Source: Nitzschia sp. DOCU1 (taxonomy: Eukaryota > Bacillariophyta > Bacillariophyceae > Bacillariales > Bacillariaceae). Taken from it: a stretch of DNA of 64,000 nucleotides. The DNA lies in assembly GCA_951394045.1 (NCBI GenBank), contig OX595987.1, positions 3,410,001 through 3,474,000 on the forward strand, written 5' to 3'. The notes under the pieces are model-generated. The model searched no databases, was not told the DNA's origin, and saw only the letters and a program-made list of their open reading frames with translations. Position 1 is the stretch's first letter. Each line of letters begins with the position of its first letter. Made by a program: the position numbers and the translations under genes. Below, piece after piece: positions 1-10,452 of the stretch.

Positions 1-504
1 GAGCAAAAGTCCCTTGCTGAAGTTGACTGGAAACGAAATGCGATTTTCGTAGTCTTTGGTTTCGCATATTTGGGGGGGTTTCAATATTGGCTAATGGTAA
101 ACAAATACCGACAATGGTTCCCTACGATGGATAGATTTGCCAAGCTTCCGTTCGCGGAAAAATTGAAGGATACGGCTGGCATTATCGACGCTGGAAAAAT
201 GGTCTTGTTTGACATTTGTGTTCACCTACCCATTATGTATTTCCCAACATACTATTCGGTCAAGGAATTTGTCGGAGGCCACAGCTGGAACCCTGCTGAT
301 TGGGTCAAGGACGGAGTGACAAAGTACGCAAACAACTCCAAGGAGGATTTGACAGCAATGGTGCAATTGTGGCTACCATCCGACTGCGTCCAGTTTGTCC
401 TTCCAGTGCACATTCGACTTCCATTCCGCCATATTGTTTCTTTCTTTTGGACTGCATATGTTAGTTTCACACGGGGTGCCATTGAACCTGAAAAGGAAAA
501 GTAG
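1..504 (+). CDS. Mpv17/PMP22-family membrane protein, 3' part
   Basis: The reading frame is open from base 1 to the stop at 504, so the 5' part lies outside the window. The last ~167 residues are visible. They fit the C-terminal half of the Mpv17/PMP22/Sym1 family: a hydrophobic helix (IFVVFGFAYLGG) followed by QYWLMVNKYRQWFP, a second hydrophobic stretch (LFDICVHLPIMYFPTYYSV), and the family-type end with W-LPSD-QFVLPVHIRLPFRH followed by FFWTAYVSF. Members are small four-helix proteins of mitochondrial inner or peroxisomal membranes. No gene-specific targeting can be judged because the N-terminus is missing. The short KEKEK-like tail ends the protein. Family assignment is by pattern only. 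Confidence 0.75.
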   Translation, partial: EQKSLAEVDWKRNAIFVVFGFAYLGGFQYWLMVNKYRQWFPTMDRFAKLPFAEKLKDTAGIIDAGKMVLFDICVHLPIMYFPTYYSVKEFVGGHSWNPADWVKDGVTKYANNSKEDLTAMVQLWLPSDCVQFVLPVHIRLPFRHIVSFFWTAYVSFTRGAIEPEKEK

Positions 505-736
505 AACGTTAAATGGTGGCCTGGACTTTGGAGTCCCGCATAGATATATTTCCCTCTCGAATGTGCGAAGGAAAGTAATAACAATTGTAGACGAGCTATT
601 GCATACTGTGGAGAAAAGAAGATTTTGACGTATCCTTTATCTGATCGCTCATTCCGATATGTAACTAGGCTATAAAGCAACAAGTCGAAACCGCGCGTAA
701 ATGTGGTCCGTTGTATACATCAGTTGGTCCTAGGGA

Positions 737-2119
737 TTAGTGCTCGCGATGGCGGCGGCGTTTTGGAGACGGCAGAAGAACTTGAGCTATGCCTTTGTGC
801 TTGCTGATCTTTCGAAGATACTGAATGTAATGCCCAAGAGCTGCGCATGACAAGGCAAATAACAAAATGAAAAAATTCATAACTCCATTTGAGCCAGAGT
901 CACCACCGGCAATGCCATTTTGTCCGATCGACTTGATTCCTTGAAGATATTGACAGGCGATAGTGTTTCGCTTGTCGACCGTGTTTCCTGGAAGCATGGA
1001 TTCGCATTTGCCTGCTTCTGTATATATTTGCTGGCAAGAATCCAAGACTGAACTTTCTTGTTGATTTTGTTGCCCTTCACCTTCACCGCCTTCTCCATTA
1101 TTGTTGTCTAGCTGTTGCTGCTTGTTCATACAACTGACGCACTTGCTAGAGACCAGGCTGACTTTAGAGTATGGCAGCTCCATGCCCCCAGAAATATCGC
1201 GAAAGGTATCCCATCCGTGGTTCTTATCTACATATTCCGTACACGTATCGTCGGTAAACATTCCAAGCATGACAGACCCGCCTTGATGTCGGCAAAAAGG
1301 GCCAACGTAAAACGATAGTTCGTTTCCCTCTTCGTCCAGCGCCCGTTGCGTGGCGTTCTTGCTAATACCCCATTGCAATCTGGCACACCCCATATATCGT
1401 TCTGGCTCAAACTCGTCATTAACGTAGGCATCATCCTCATATGGGTTCTGATCCACGCAAGATTTCTCGAGACCAGCTGCAGCGTAGCAGTCGTATGTGC
1501 AGGTTTCAGCGTTGAAGTCTTCATCCATGTCCTCGCCCTCGTCCGGTTCGCAGTCACAATTTTTGTTATAGTAGTACATGCACTCGTAGTCAGTTGTTTG
1601 TCTTGTGGCTTCAAAGTAGGCGTCCATGAAACTCGCGAGATCGATGATGTAGTCCCCATAGTCCCCAAGGCAACCCCCTTCGTTATGGGTCGTACAAGTA
1701 TGTGCGGGGCAAAGACGAAAACGAACCAGGCGTTTCAGCATTATTCTGACGTTTTCTTTGTCGTCGGCATTATCGTTCCACTATTATGAGCCGAAAGGTA
1801 CAAAGCAATAAGGGGTTGTTAGCCGTTGACGAGTCGCGATAAATATCATTACTTCAGATCTTCCGCTATTCCCTCCTACCTGTTGAATATGGTGGCATCC
1901 TAGAAATTTGATGGAGTAGCCTGAAAGCCATGTATCTACATGATCATAACCATTTTCGCCACCCTCGTCTAGTCGCCGTGCTTTGGACAATATATTCATA
2001 CCAATGGAGGAATCAGCTCGTAGATCAGTGTCGGACAAGTCAATACTCCTGCTAATTTGCGCCATTGAAACCATCACCCTTGTCAGTTGGGTTGCGAAAA
2101 GAAAAATCGACAACTTCAT
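737..2119 (-). CDS. Cysteine-rich single-pass membrane protein, two exons
   Basis: Exons read on the minus strand: 2119..1880 and 1780..737, with a 99-bp GT-AG intron (1879..1781). Joining them keeps frame and gives about 427 aa. The join reads HHIQQ-WNDNADDKE, which makes a continuous hydrophilic segment leading to RLVRFRLCP. The protein has a plausible signal peptide (MKLSIFLFATQLTRVMVSMA), a long lumenal part with many cysteines (CxC, CTYDCYAAA, CVSCMNK), acidic and Gln/Asn-rich linkers, one C-terminal membrane helix (VMNFFILLFALSCAALGHYI) and a basic cytoplasmic tail. I think this architecture recurs in diatom secreted or cell-surface proteins, but I know of no function. The gene is convergent with the upstream Mpv17-like gene. 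Confidence 0.7.
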
Positions 2120-2419
2120 TCTTCTGGCAATCTCTGCTAGAGTGAAACGAAACAGCCTCTTTCAAACAGCCCGACCACTTGTTCTTGCTGTGGCTGAGAA
2201 TGAAAAGAGTGAGTGACGGTTGATGGTTATTCAAACCACAGCAGGTTGTCCTTCAAACAAGGGGCGCATGCCATTGTTTTATGGTGGAAAAGCGCAATGA
2301 TACGGGAATTCGGCGTCATGGTGAGGCAGGCGGTCGACAGAACAGTGGTACATAGACGCAACATGTGCCACCAGAGGCGAGATTATACAGACTTGTAGAT
2401 ATGTATTCAAATAGCAGGC

Positions 2420-2535
2420 GCGTCGTGCGTTGAACGGATTTGTCCCCCGAAATAGATCGGCTGAAAATTAGGGGTGAAGTCCATCTCTTTTGGCAAGGCA
2501 TTCCCTGTCCTCATCTCTGTGCTTCCATTAGGGCG
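2420..2535 (+). repeat. Dispersed repeat, copy A
   Basis: Shares long near-identical blocks with 9871-9989: the stretch around GCGTTGAACGGATTTGTCCC, then a CCGAAATA block, a GGCTGAA block, TGGCAAGGCATTCCC and CTCTGTGCTT. Small indels separate the blocks. No coding frame is conserved between the copies, so this is probably a fragment of a noncoding or decayed mobile element. Confidence 0.7.
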
Positions 2536-4329
2536 ACCCACCAGATTTTAAATTCACGTCTAATGATTCATGTCTTGTCTCATGCCATCCAGACAAGAAT
2601 GTGTCACAAGAATTTGGGGGGTGATGGCAGCATCCCAGATTCAGGCGGTTTTCTACTGGACTAAAAAATTGATCCTCGTCATGATCGTCATGATTCCTGC
2701 ACACCGGCCCGTTCGGGGAAATGTCAATCAACAATTTATCCATTTCTTTGCTATTGGAAGTTTTTTGATTCCCCTCTGATTGTCACGATCATCAAAGTTC
2801 ATTCACTCCAATGAGTCATCATCAGCCAGACAAGATCGGTATCAAGAATGAAGAATTGCCGAGACCACACCACCAGCCAAGCTACTAGTATGGAAACATT
2901 TTAAGTCACAAGTAACAGCAATAAGGAATGGACACTACTTGAATCAACCATGGCTAGGGCCCAAATTTATCCTGCTTCTGTAGCATTTGGAGGCAATTTG
3001 GAGGTGGAAGCTGCAGGGAAATAGAGATTTGATTGGAATGCTCGAGGAGAAGTTGCTGCAACAGCAGGCAATGGCACCACTCAGCTTGCGCAATCAGGTC
3101 GTCATTATTATTGTCAATACTATCAAGTGCTTGTGCAACCCGCTCAGTCATGGCTTGAGCAAGTGCCAAGGAATCGGCTGTTTGCTTGAGTTGCACCAGC
3201 TGGACACTTTTGTGAAAGTTGTTGATGAGCTGTGGTGGATGAAGATGCATTGTTGCATCCGGCCTCAAATTCCGAATTCCCGCCAAAGTTGGAGCCCGGT
3301 CGGACATTGCCAACAGTGCGTCAACAACATGAAGTTCAACTGTGAACGTGTTCACATGATAACAACATAACTACCTTTGTGGACCATTGCTGTAGACAAA
3401 GCGGCTTAAACAGCATAGACTCCTAAGTTATTGTAATAGACTGTAGGAGTAAATTCAAGTCATGAAGGCAACTACAGAGTGAGCAATCATTGAATAATGG
3501 CACTACAGTATACTACTATGAAAAAATCAGTTTTTTGCTGTGGTGCTCTTAATACTAACAAGTGGGTGTAACCCTAACAGAGGGACATGCAAGACCTAGC
3601 AACTTGTTGTAATAAATCCACTGTTGCCATTCATATGTCGGGGCAGCCCTTCACCTTCCAAAACACAATCTAGTTTGCAACGGAGTTGAGTTGAGTTATT
3701 CCTTTTGCCATGGTGGTTAATCTGCACCAAAAATCCATCATGCTCTTGCTTGCCTACTTGTTTTGAAGAAAGATCGTCTCTCTACATTACTTTAGCTAAT
3801 AGTAACTCATAGTTTTTTGTCAAGGAAAACACTCTGTCCTCTACACAGTTTTATCACTACTTGAATATGTTGCCTGTGCTCTACTAGTTGGATCACTGTT
3901 AGAGCTACAACAGGCCTTGAAGTAATGGACACTATGTTCCAAACACTTTGACTCTTGATGCTTCTAGTCACATCTTAGGCCCAGCAGGGCTTCTTTCTTC
4001 TTCTTGCCAGCACTGGTGGCATGCTGAGGAGGAGGAGCTTACTAGTAGTACTACGAAACATCTTGAAACTATCGACTTGAGTCCAACGGTAGGTAGCACC
4101 ATAAGAGGGAGCTGTGATCCACTAAACACAACCCACTTTCTAATTTGTAGACAGGAATGTCACCATGGCTGATTGAAGGTGTTGTTGTTGTCTTTCCCCA
4201 TGACCGACCGTGATCTACTTGGGTCACCGCACTGTGGTTCTCCCCCCGAAATCAGATTGGGGGAGGCAAAAAGGGGAAATAGCACACACATTTTGGATTG
4301 GACGGCGGACGTACGGTCATTTCCCACCG

Positions 4330-4345
4330 CCCCCCCCCCCCCCCC
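4330..4345 (+). repeat. Poly-C tract (16 C)
   Basis: A homopolymer run of 16 cytosines in the intergenic region. Such runs are length-variable and are often mis-sized in assemblies. Confidence 0.9.
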
Positions 4346-4707
4346 TTGGATCTGTCACCCCCAAACTTGTGATTCCGTAATCACAAGATTGGCACGAATT
4401 CTGATCTCGAGATGAACTTCTGCCCGCCACGTCATTCCCAAACCGTCTCATACGACACGACAGAAGACACCCAGCAGACATTTCGGAAAGGGGTGGCAAC
4501 CAATCACGACTTCCCGATGCCTATGAAATGACCCTAATCACATGATTACCTGCTTTTGCTAATGACCCCAAAACTGGCAATTGGATATGATCGCCAGTTT
4601 CTTCAATACCACACCGTTGGTAATCTTCTGATTCCGCCTTCATCACATGATCACAGCTCTCAACCTGCTACCCGAATTTAAACCGGTGCAAATCTTCTTC
4701 ATCCTCC

Positions 4708-6395
4708 ATGAAGCGTCCCAATTCATCCCAGCAGAACTCGCACAATGGTGCCCGCCCCCGTCTGCTTGCTCAAAAGAAGCGACGTGCTGCTCTTGAAGCT
4801 GCCAAAGCTTCTAACGCCGCCGGCATTCGGGCTTCGGCCCTTCCCAAAGATTATTCTTTGGTGGCCGGCGGCGTGACGGAATCGTCTTCGATTCCTTCCA
4901 CCGTTGGAGGCAATGGCAGCAGCGATGCTAGCCATTCCTCCAACGATGGTACCACCGCCGCCGGCATTTGGGCTTTGGCCGTTCCCAAAGATTATTCTTT
5001 GGTGGCCGGCGGCGTGACGGAATCGTCTTCGATTCCTTCCACCGTTGGAGGCAACGGCAGCAGCAATGCTAACCGTTCCTCCAACGATGGTACCACCGCC
5101 GCCGGCATTATTCTTTGGTGGCCGGCGGCGTGACGGAATGGTCTTCGGTTCCTTCCACCGTTGGAGGCGACGGCAGCAGCGATGCTAGCCGTTCCTCCAA
5201 CGATGGTACCACCGCCGCCGGCATTCGGGCTTCGGCCCTTCCCAAAGATTATTCTTTGGTGGCCGGCGGCGTGACGGAATGGTCTTCGATTCCTTCCACC
5301 GTTGGAGGCGACGGCAGCAGCGTTGCTAGCCGTTCCTCCAACAATGGTACCACCGTTGCCGCCGGCATTCGGGCTTCGGCCCTTCCCAAAGATTATTCTT
5401 TGGTGGCCGACGGCATGCAACAATTGATTTCTTCCGGAAGTCTCACTGCTGTGCCTCTGATTTTGCGGGTTGGCGCCGAAGCCTTTTCTGCTTTGAATTT
5501 CCCCCCTGGCAGCGTGGTGGCTTCCACTGCCGATGCAAGTCGAACGACCTTTATGTTGCTGCTCAGCTCGGGCCTTGGAGTCCATGCTAGCCATCCCTCC
5601 AATGATGGCACCACCGCCACCGGCATTCGGGTTTCGGCCCTTCCCAAAGATTTTTTGTTGGTGGCCGGCGGCCCTGGTCCTACAGATACTGGTCCTACAG
5701 ATACTAAATTAGACGACGATTTTATGTCTCTTATTTCTAGTATTGACTGGCTCGAGGACGACTCTCCAAGTTTCCCTCATGTCATGGTCTTTGAAATCAT
5801 GAAGCCTAACTGGTCTAAACAGTCGGCAACGTCCCAAAAGGAGCTTCTTGGCCAAGGGCCATTTGGCCGTGACGAATATGTTTCTTCCTACATCATCGTC
5901 GAATCCGATCCATTTTCATGGCAATGCTACGTGGCCACGAACCTGAATATGGTCCCCCATTACCAAGTTCATCGGTCTCAGGTTGACTTCTTAAGCAACA
6001 AAGTAAAAGTCACATCAAGGAACCCCCAAATGCCAGTATTCTTATTGCAGTTGTCGCTGGTAAATGCAGGCGCCCTACAGTCACTTCCTTTGGATCAGCT
6101 CGAAGAAGAGTGCATTCAAACTACTACCACAACTGCTGCTGCCGCCTCTCGTTCAAGCATGTTTTTTTACATTAGATATGCCTCGTCAAAGTCCACCCAA
6201 CAGGATCCACATTCAAGCATACCTCAGCTTTTTTACCTTCAGCTCTTGTACCTTCTTGCTCCGGTGACGCTGCTGACAATAGATCAACAGAATACTTACA
6301 TCGCCCCTCGCAACCACAACCTGAGCCGCAGAATGCCCCTCTCTTCCTACAAGAACAACGTGACCCAACACAGTCCTTCTTACACTTGCACGTAG
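4708..6395 (+). pseudogene. 141-bp (47-aa) repeat ORF, frameshifted by a 25-bp deletion
   Basis: The ATG at 4708 opens a frame with a basic N-terminus (MKRPNSSQQNSHNGARPRLL). It then has tandem 141-bp units encoding a Gly/Ser/Ala-rich module (ALPKDYSLVAGGVTESSSIP...). Units start near 4816, 4957, 5098, 5214 and 5358, with a partial one near 5580. Spacing is 141, 141, 116 and 144 bp. The 116-bp spacing reflects loss of 25 bp at 5107, flanked by ATT microhomology. This shifts the frame, so the first ORF stops at 5133 and the rest continues in another frame to 6395. The C-terminal half (EIMKPNWSKQ..., PFSWQCYVATNLNM) is unique and unrecognised. Function unknown. It may be a recently broken gene, a polymorphic allele, or a repeat collapsed during assembly. 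Confidence 0.5.
4816..5400 (+). repeat. Tandem 141-bp direct repeats
   Basis: Four to five near-identical units, each starting near GCCGCCGGCATT and containing TTCCCAAAGATTATTCTTTG and CCTTCCACCGTTGGAGGC. The period is 47 codons. One unit is 25 bp short and one is 3 bp long. The high identity suggests recent unequal exchange or replication slippage. Confidence 0.85.
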
Positions 6396-7296
6396 TACGA
6401 CCTCAACCTCTTCTTGTTCCTTTGCATCTTGCTTGTTGCCTTGGTCGCCCTCCTGAGTCAGCATTCCTCCTTCTTGATTTTCCTGGATGCTCGCTTCCTC
6501 TTTGTCATCGCTGGCGTCCGGTACCTCAAGGTTCTTCTTGTACGGATTCTTCAACTTGGCTTGGACAGACTTCCATTCGGCATCAGTTTCATCTTCACGT
6601 AGTTGTAGCTCTTTGATCTTCTCTTCAATCACTTGATGGGTGCGTTCCCCATCCCTAATGATTACTTCAACATTGTTGCTGGATTCCTGTCCGCCTCTCG
6701 GCTCTTCTTCCACCTGCACTTTGTCCTTGTCATCCTCATCTCCGTCATCATCGTCGCTGTCTTCGTCCATGACGTCTGCCTTGTTTAGCAGAACTAGTCT
6801 TGGGTATTCCGCATGAAGGTACGCTTGCAGCTTGGCATGCCGGAGGCTAATCACCTCTCCTCCGCTGGATAGCTTTGCACCTTGTTCTCCAATCCAACGA
6901 CATGAAGGCATCCGTAGCATACGCGATCCACCCTTTTGTTTGGCTTCCTGCGGTTGGTTGCGGCGACAGCCACGTTGCAATCACGATGGCGCAGAAGCCG
7001 CATACCATGCACCTGTGTCCGTAACTTGCTTCTGCCTCCTTTATGGCCTTGCACCAATTCCCCGCCGCGCAAATCGTCTTAACCTGTCCCATAGGGGAGA
7101 TCATCGGCATTACATCCTCCGGTCCTCCCCTAATCTTTCCCATCTCTTTGAAGAACTTGCAGTTGGTCTTCGGACCTTTCATCAGCGCTTCTAGAGCATC
7201 CTCCTTTCCTGTTCCAGTCGTCATTGTACCTTGATTGTTGCTCTCAATGTTGTTATCGTTTGTTAAAGTTGTCATTTTGTTGTTGGTCATGGTCAT
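6213..7296 (-). pseudogene. Acidic zinc-finger-like ORF split over three frames
   Basis: On the minus strand the ATG at 7296 opens a frame with a Thr/Asn-rich N-terminus, then EDALEALMKGPKTNCKFFKEM and a cysteine cluster HRCMVCGFCAI. A second frame (to 6851) carries DCNVAVAATNRRKPNKR and CYGC, which would complete a Cys-rich finger. A third frame (to 6213) carries YPRLVLLNKADVMDEDSDDDD and a long acidic, coiled-coil-like tail. No single GT-AG intron joins the three cleanly, so I favour a decayed gene with at least two frame lesions near 6850-7010. The 3' end overlaps the repeat ORF on the other strand between 6213 and 6395. Both cannot be assumed real there. No family recognised. Confidence 0.35.
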
Positions 7297-7726
7297 TTTT
7301 CTTCCTGTAGGATTACTACTGAGTTTCTACGTAGGCTTTTGTTATCTTGTGTTATCTTGTGTACCACGCGCTACATACGCGTTTTCGACTTCTCGAATTC
7401 CAAAAAAGTTGCTCTCGCAGATCTAGCTAGCTAGAGTAGTGGTGTTATTTGTTGAGTGAATGTAGTCATACGGCTCGAGGAGCATGCAGCTTGCAGATCT
7501 TTCAGAGAGATCCAAAGCGATCCTCGTGGCTGTCTCGGCAAGAAGAGTAGCAAGGATCTTAGTTTACCAGAAAATGATTCCGCGCGAAGCGCTGAATCGA
7601 GCTAATCAAAATCTCATCCGTCATTCATTCAGTGTGGAAAATTTTTTGGGACCCATTCGGTGCTGGTACCGTCTTTTAGCTTTTAGGAACCAATCATATG
7701 ACTTGAAACCGCGCATCTTGCGCGCG

Positions 7727-8034
7727 GTAAAAGCTAAAAGACTGCGCGAATTTCTCGCGATTGACCAATCATATCACAGAGTAAAAGCTAAAAGACTGCG
7801 CGAATTTCGCGCGATTGACCAATCATATCACAGAGTAAAAGCTAAAAGACTGCGCGAATTTCGCGCGATTGACCAATCATATCACAGAGTAAAAGCTAAA
7901 AGACTGCGCGAATTTCGCGCGATTGACCAATCATATCACAGAGTAAAAGCTAAAAGACTGCGCGAATTTCGCGCGATTGACCAATCATATCACAGAGTAA
8001 AAGCTAAAGACTGCGCGAATTGTGCGCGATCAAG
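7727..8034 (+). repeat. 54-bp tandem repeat array
   Basis: Five full 54-bp units start at 7727, 7781, 7835, 7889 and 7943, with a diverged sixth from 7997. Units 2-5 look identical; unit 1 differs by one base. Each unit contains a near-palindrome GCGCGAATTTCGCGC and the block GACCAATCATATCACAGA. The period is a multiple of three, so an artefactual frame (VKAKRLREFRAIDQSYHR repeated) stays open through the array from 7484 to 8041. Coding is possible but unsupported. Confidence 0.9.
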
Positions 8035-8173
8035 CTCATAACCTGAATATCGCCGAATGAATGAATCAATCAATCGATCGACTAATGCAAATGCGCCGCC
8101 GCCGACACAAACATTTTTGATATCCATTGCTTTTACTCCTGGGCAAAATCCATTGCACAACACAAAGGCCAAC

Positions 8174-8296
8174 ATGTCTGGTGGGAGAGGCCGTCCTAAG
8201 GGCACCACCAAATCTCCAGAAGAGAGGTTAGCTGACCATAATGCAGGACTGGAAAAAGAAAAGAATAGAAAGAAGCAGAAGGACCAGGCGCAATAG
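8174..8296 (+). CDS. Small basic AT-hook-like ORF (40 aa)
   Basis: A short frame starting MSGGRGRPKGTTKSPEERL and ending in a Lys/Glu/Gln-rich helix. GRGRPKG resembles an AT-hook core. It sits directly after the 54-bp array. It could be the first exon of a degraded gene, since sequence to 8700 contains readable fragments on the same strand (for example ELSYMLKRDDNCIPPAL near 8610-8660), but I could not connect them. No family assigned. Confidence 0.25.
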   Translation: MSGGRGRPKGTTKSPEERLADHNAGLEKEKNRKKQKDQAQ

Positions 8297-9775
8297 CAGA
8301 AAGCTGCATTCTCATCTTTTCTTCTCTGTTGTGACGAGCTAAAGTTGCAGTTGATTTCTTCGCGCAATGGGCAGCAAGAATCTTTGACTACTTTCTTTGG
8401 GAATTGTTTGGATCGTAGGATCGACACCAATCAGCCAACACATCTCTGCTGCTTCCATGGCCCGCTATTATTGTTCTTTGGAGCGGCATCGACCCTTTCA
8501 TTTCTATTTTTTGCTTGATACTGTTGGCGGCAGTCCTGTTTCCACAATGGATGATAGACTTCCAAATTGCATTATGCAAATGACTCATTCTTGAAGAACT
8601 GGAAGGAAGGATTGGGAACTGTCGTACATGCTCAAACGTGACGACAACTGTATTCCACCGGCTTTGGATCCTTCGAATGAGAAGGGGAACGTCCAGAAAT
8701 GACAGGGTTACAAGGACAACTATGTGGATGCAGTTGCTTGCAATGGCATCATCCTGGGCCCCAATTTATTTCCGTCTTCCTACGACTTACTGACTCATTT
8801 GCAGTACACTGCTTTGCACGTTGACTCCTTCGAATGATTGTAGTCCAAAATTACTAGTCTAGTTAGTCATATGCGATGTCATGTGTGATGACGTAGCATG
8901 ACAAATGCGTTGCGCTCGGACGCGGACGCCAGGCCGGTCTCGGACATCGTCGGACAAGGCCCATTAGTACCTATTGACGTCACCGACAGCATGACGTCGT
9001 ATGACGCAAGCATTGCGCATCGACTCCAGCTGGTCGTATGCCGATGAGATCCTAGTGTCAATGTCACCTAAGATCTGGCATCTTGATGACATTGTGGAAA
9101 CTATACTTTATTCCAGAGTAGCTGACAACGTCCAAGGAACCCTGGTGGAACGTCGTAGCTAGTCTACTACAAGATGCGTCAACCTCCTGTTCGGATTGTT
9201 GTCGACGCATGTCAAAGGTCTCAAGTCTACCAAGGCAACGCGAGGCTACGAGACAACGTGCATGAGAAATACATCTAGTTTGTAATCTAGTCACAATTTT
9301 CACAACTATTTCGATCCTACAAACGACGTAGTGCACATTTGCAATGAGGACGAGGCATCTTTTAGAAAGATTGTCTGCAACATTGTCACTGAACACTGGC
9401 AAAACAACAGCCATTTATTCCACCATTTCGACTAGCCCAGCATCAGCTATGCCTGTGTTGGTAAGCTAGGTCATGGGCCAAGAACTAATCAAATGGTTAC
9501 AAGCGATATGAGGCCACCACACTGCAGGATGAGGGAGAGGATCGAAGTGCCGTTCTCGACAAAAGGAATAGACTCATAGCCAAAATCAAAGCAGTGCTAG
9601 CTAGAAATCATACTAACTGGTGCTTATCTCACTACTTGTATGTGAGAGAGCGATGGGTATCTCATCACTAGGGGGGTTTGGCTACTATGCATTCTGATGA
9701 TGTGATGAATGCAACTACCCGCGCCAGAGTAACCCGGATGTACGGCGTGGCCTCCTCGCTTCGCTCGTCGGGGAA

Positions 9776-9857
9776 TTATTTTTTGCCTCCGGCGGTACCA
9801 GCATGGCATAGGTGCCTTATTTTTTGCCTCCGGCGGTACCAGCATGGCATAGGTGCC
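9776..9857 (+). repeat. 41-bp perfect direct doublet
   Basis: Two adjacent 41-bp copies (9776-9816 and 9817-9857) beginning TTATTTTTTGCCTCCGGCGG and ending GCATAGGTGCC. No difference between the copies is visible. Confidence 0.9.
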
Positions 9858-9870
9858 AAAATTTTCCAAA

Positions 9871-9989
9871 GCGTCGCTGCGTTGAACGGATTTGTCCCCC
9901 GAAATAATTGGCTGAACGCTTTAGGGGGTAAAATCCCTCTCTTTGGCAAGGCATTCCCCGTCCTTGTCTCTGTGCTTTGCTGAAGGGTC
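9871..9989 (+). repeat. Dispersed repeat, copy B
   Basis: Same orientation as copy A at 2420-2535. The longest shared block covers GCGTTGAACGGATTTGTCCC and continues into CCCGAAATA. Copy B differs from A by small indels in the middle. Confidence 0.7.
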
Positions 9990-10452
9990 AATAGTCAGGT
10001 GTCATGTGACTCAGTTAACAATTGTTGAAAGGTTTCCACTCCCCTAGAAGAGACATTTTCAAATTCGCTTCGCCGCGTGATCCAAGAAAAAACCGCGAGC
10101 CTCCTCTGCCCTGCTTCCGCTACTTGATGCCAACGCGACACCAGTCGCTGGTTCCCCCGCACTGTTGTGTGACAGGGTGGATCCGCGTAGTCTTCAGCTT
10201 CCTGCATTGAAGATCAAAACCTCTTGCTGTTGTATTCGTTCGTTGACGAGATCAGCGTTGCTGCAACTACAAGCAGGAGGAATCCAAGCTTATCGGTGAT
10301 AGGTGCAAGATTCTGGAAGCCCGCCCGATATTGCGATTGATATCTTTGGAGAAAGGTTTTGCCGGATCTTCTATTAAGTCACTTCAGCCCGGCAGTCGTA
10401 TCAAAACCCTCCGTCTCATCAGCAGTGGGCTGTTGCATCGACAATAAAAATC

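Larger units (their letters stand above)
2120..4707. other. Gene-poor stretch without a supported gene
   Basis: About 2.6 kb. The longest frames overlap on opposite strands near 2950-3370 (roughly 130 codons each); neither begins convincingly with ATG nor matches a family I recognise. The stretch holds one copy of a dispersed repeat (2420-2535), a run of 16 C (4330-4345) and AT-rich sequence upstream of the repeat ORF at 4708. I see no RNA gene. Confidence 0.5.
8297..10452. other. Gene-poor stretch with repeat fragments
   Basis: About 2.1 kb. There are scattered short frames on both strands, none convincing. It includes the 41-bp doublet at 9776 and copy B of the dispersed repeat at 9871. 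The last few hundred bases probably contain the promoter and 5' UTR of the ankyrin channel gene. Confidence 0.5.

Noticed and set aside
2954..3370. Overlapping ~130-codon ORFs on both strands
   Set aside because: No ATG at the natural start of the minus-strand frame, no family resemblance, and equal openness on the opposite strand. Not listed as a gene.
4992..5647. Long antisense frames through the 141-bp repeats
   Set aside because: Created by the codon-multiple repeat period; mirror of the plus-strand repeat ORF.
7484..8041. 185-codon ORF over the 54-bp array
   Set aside because: Most of it is the repeat read in one frame; unit 6 diverges and the frame ends at once. No evidence of translation.
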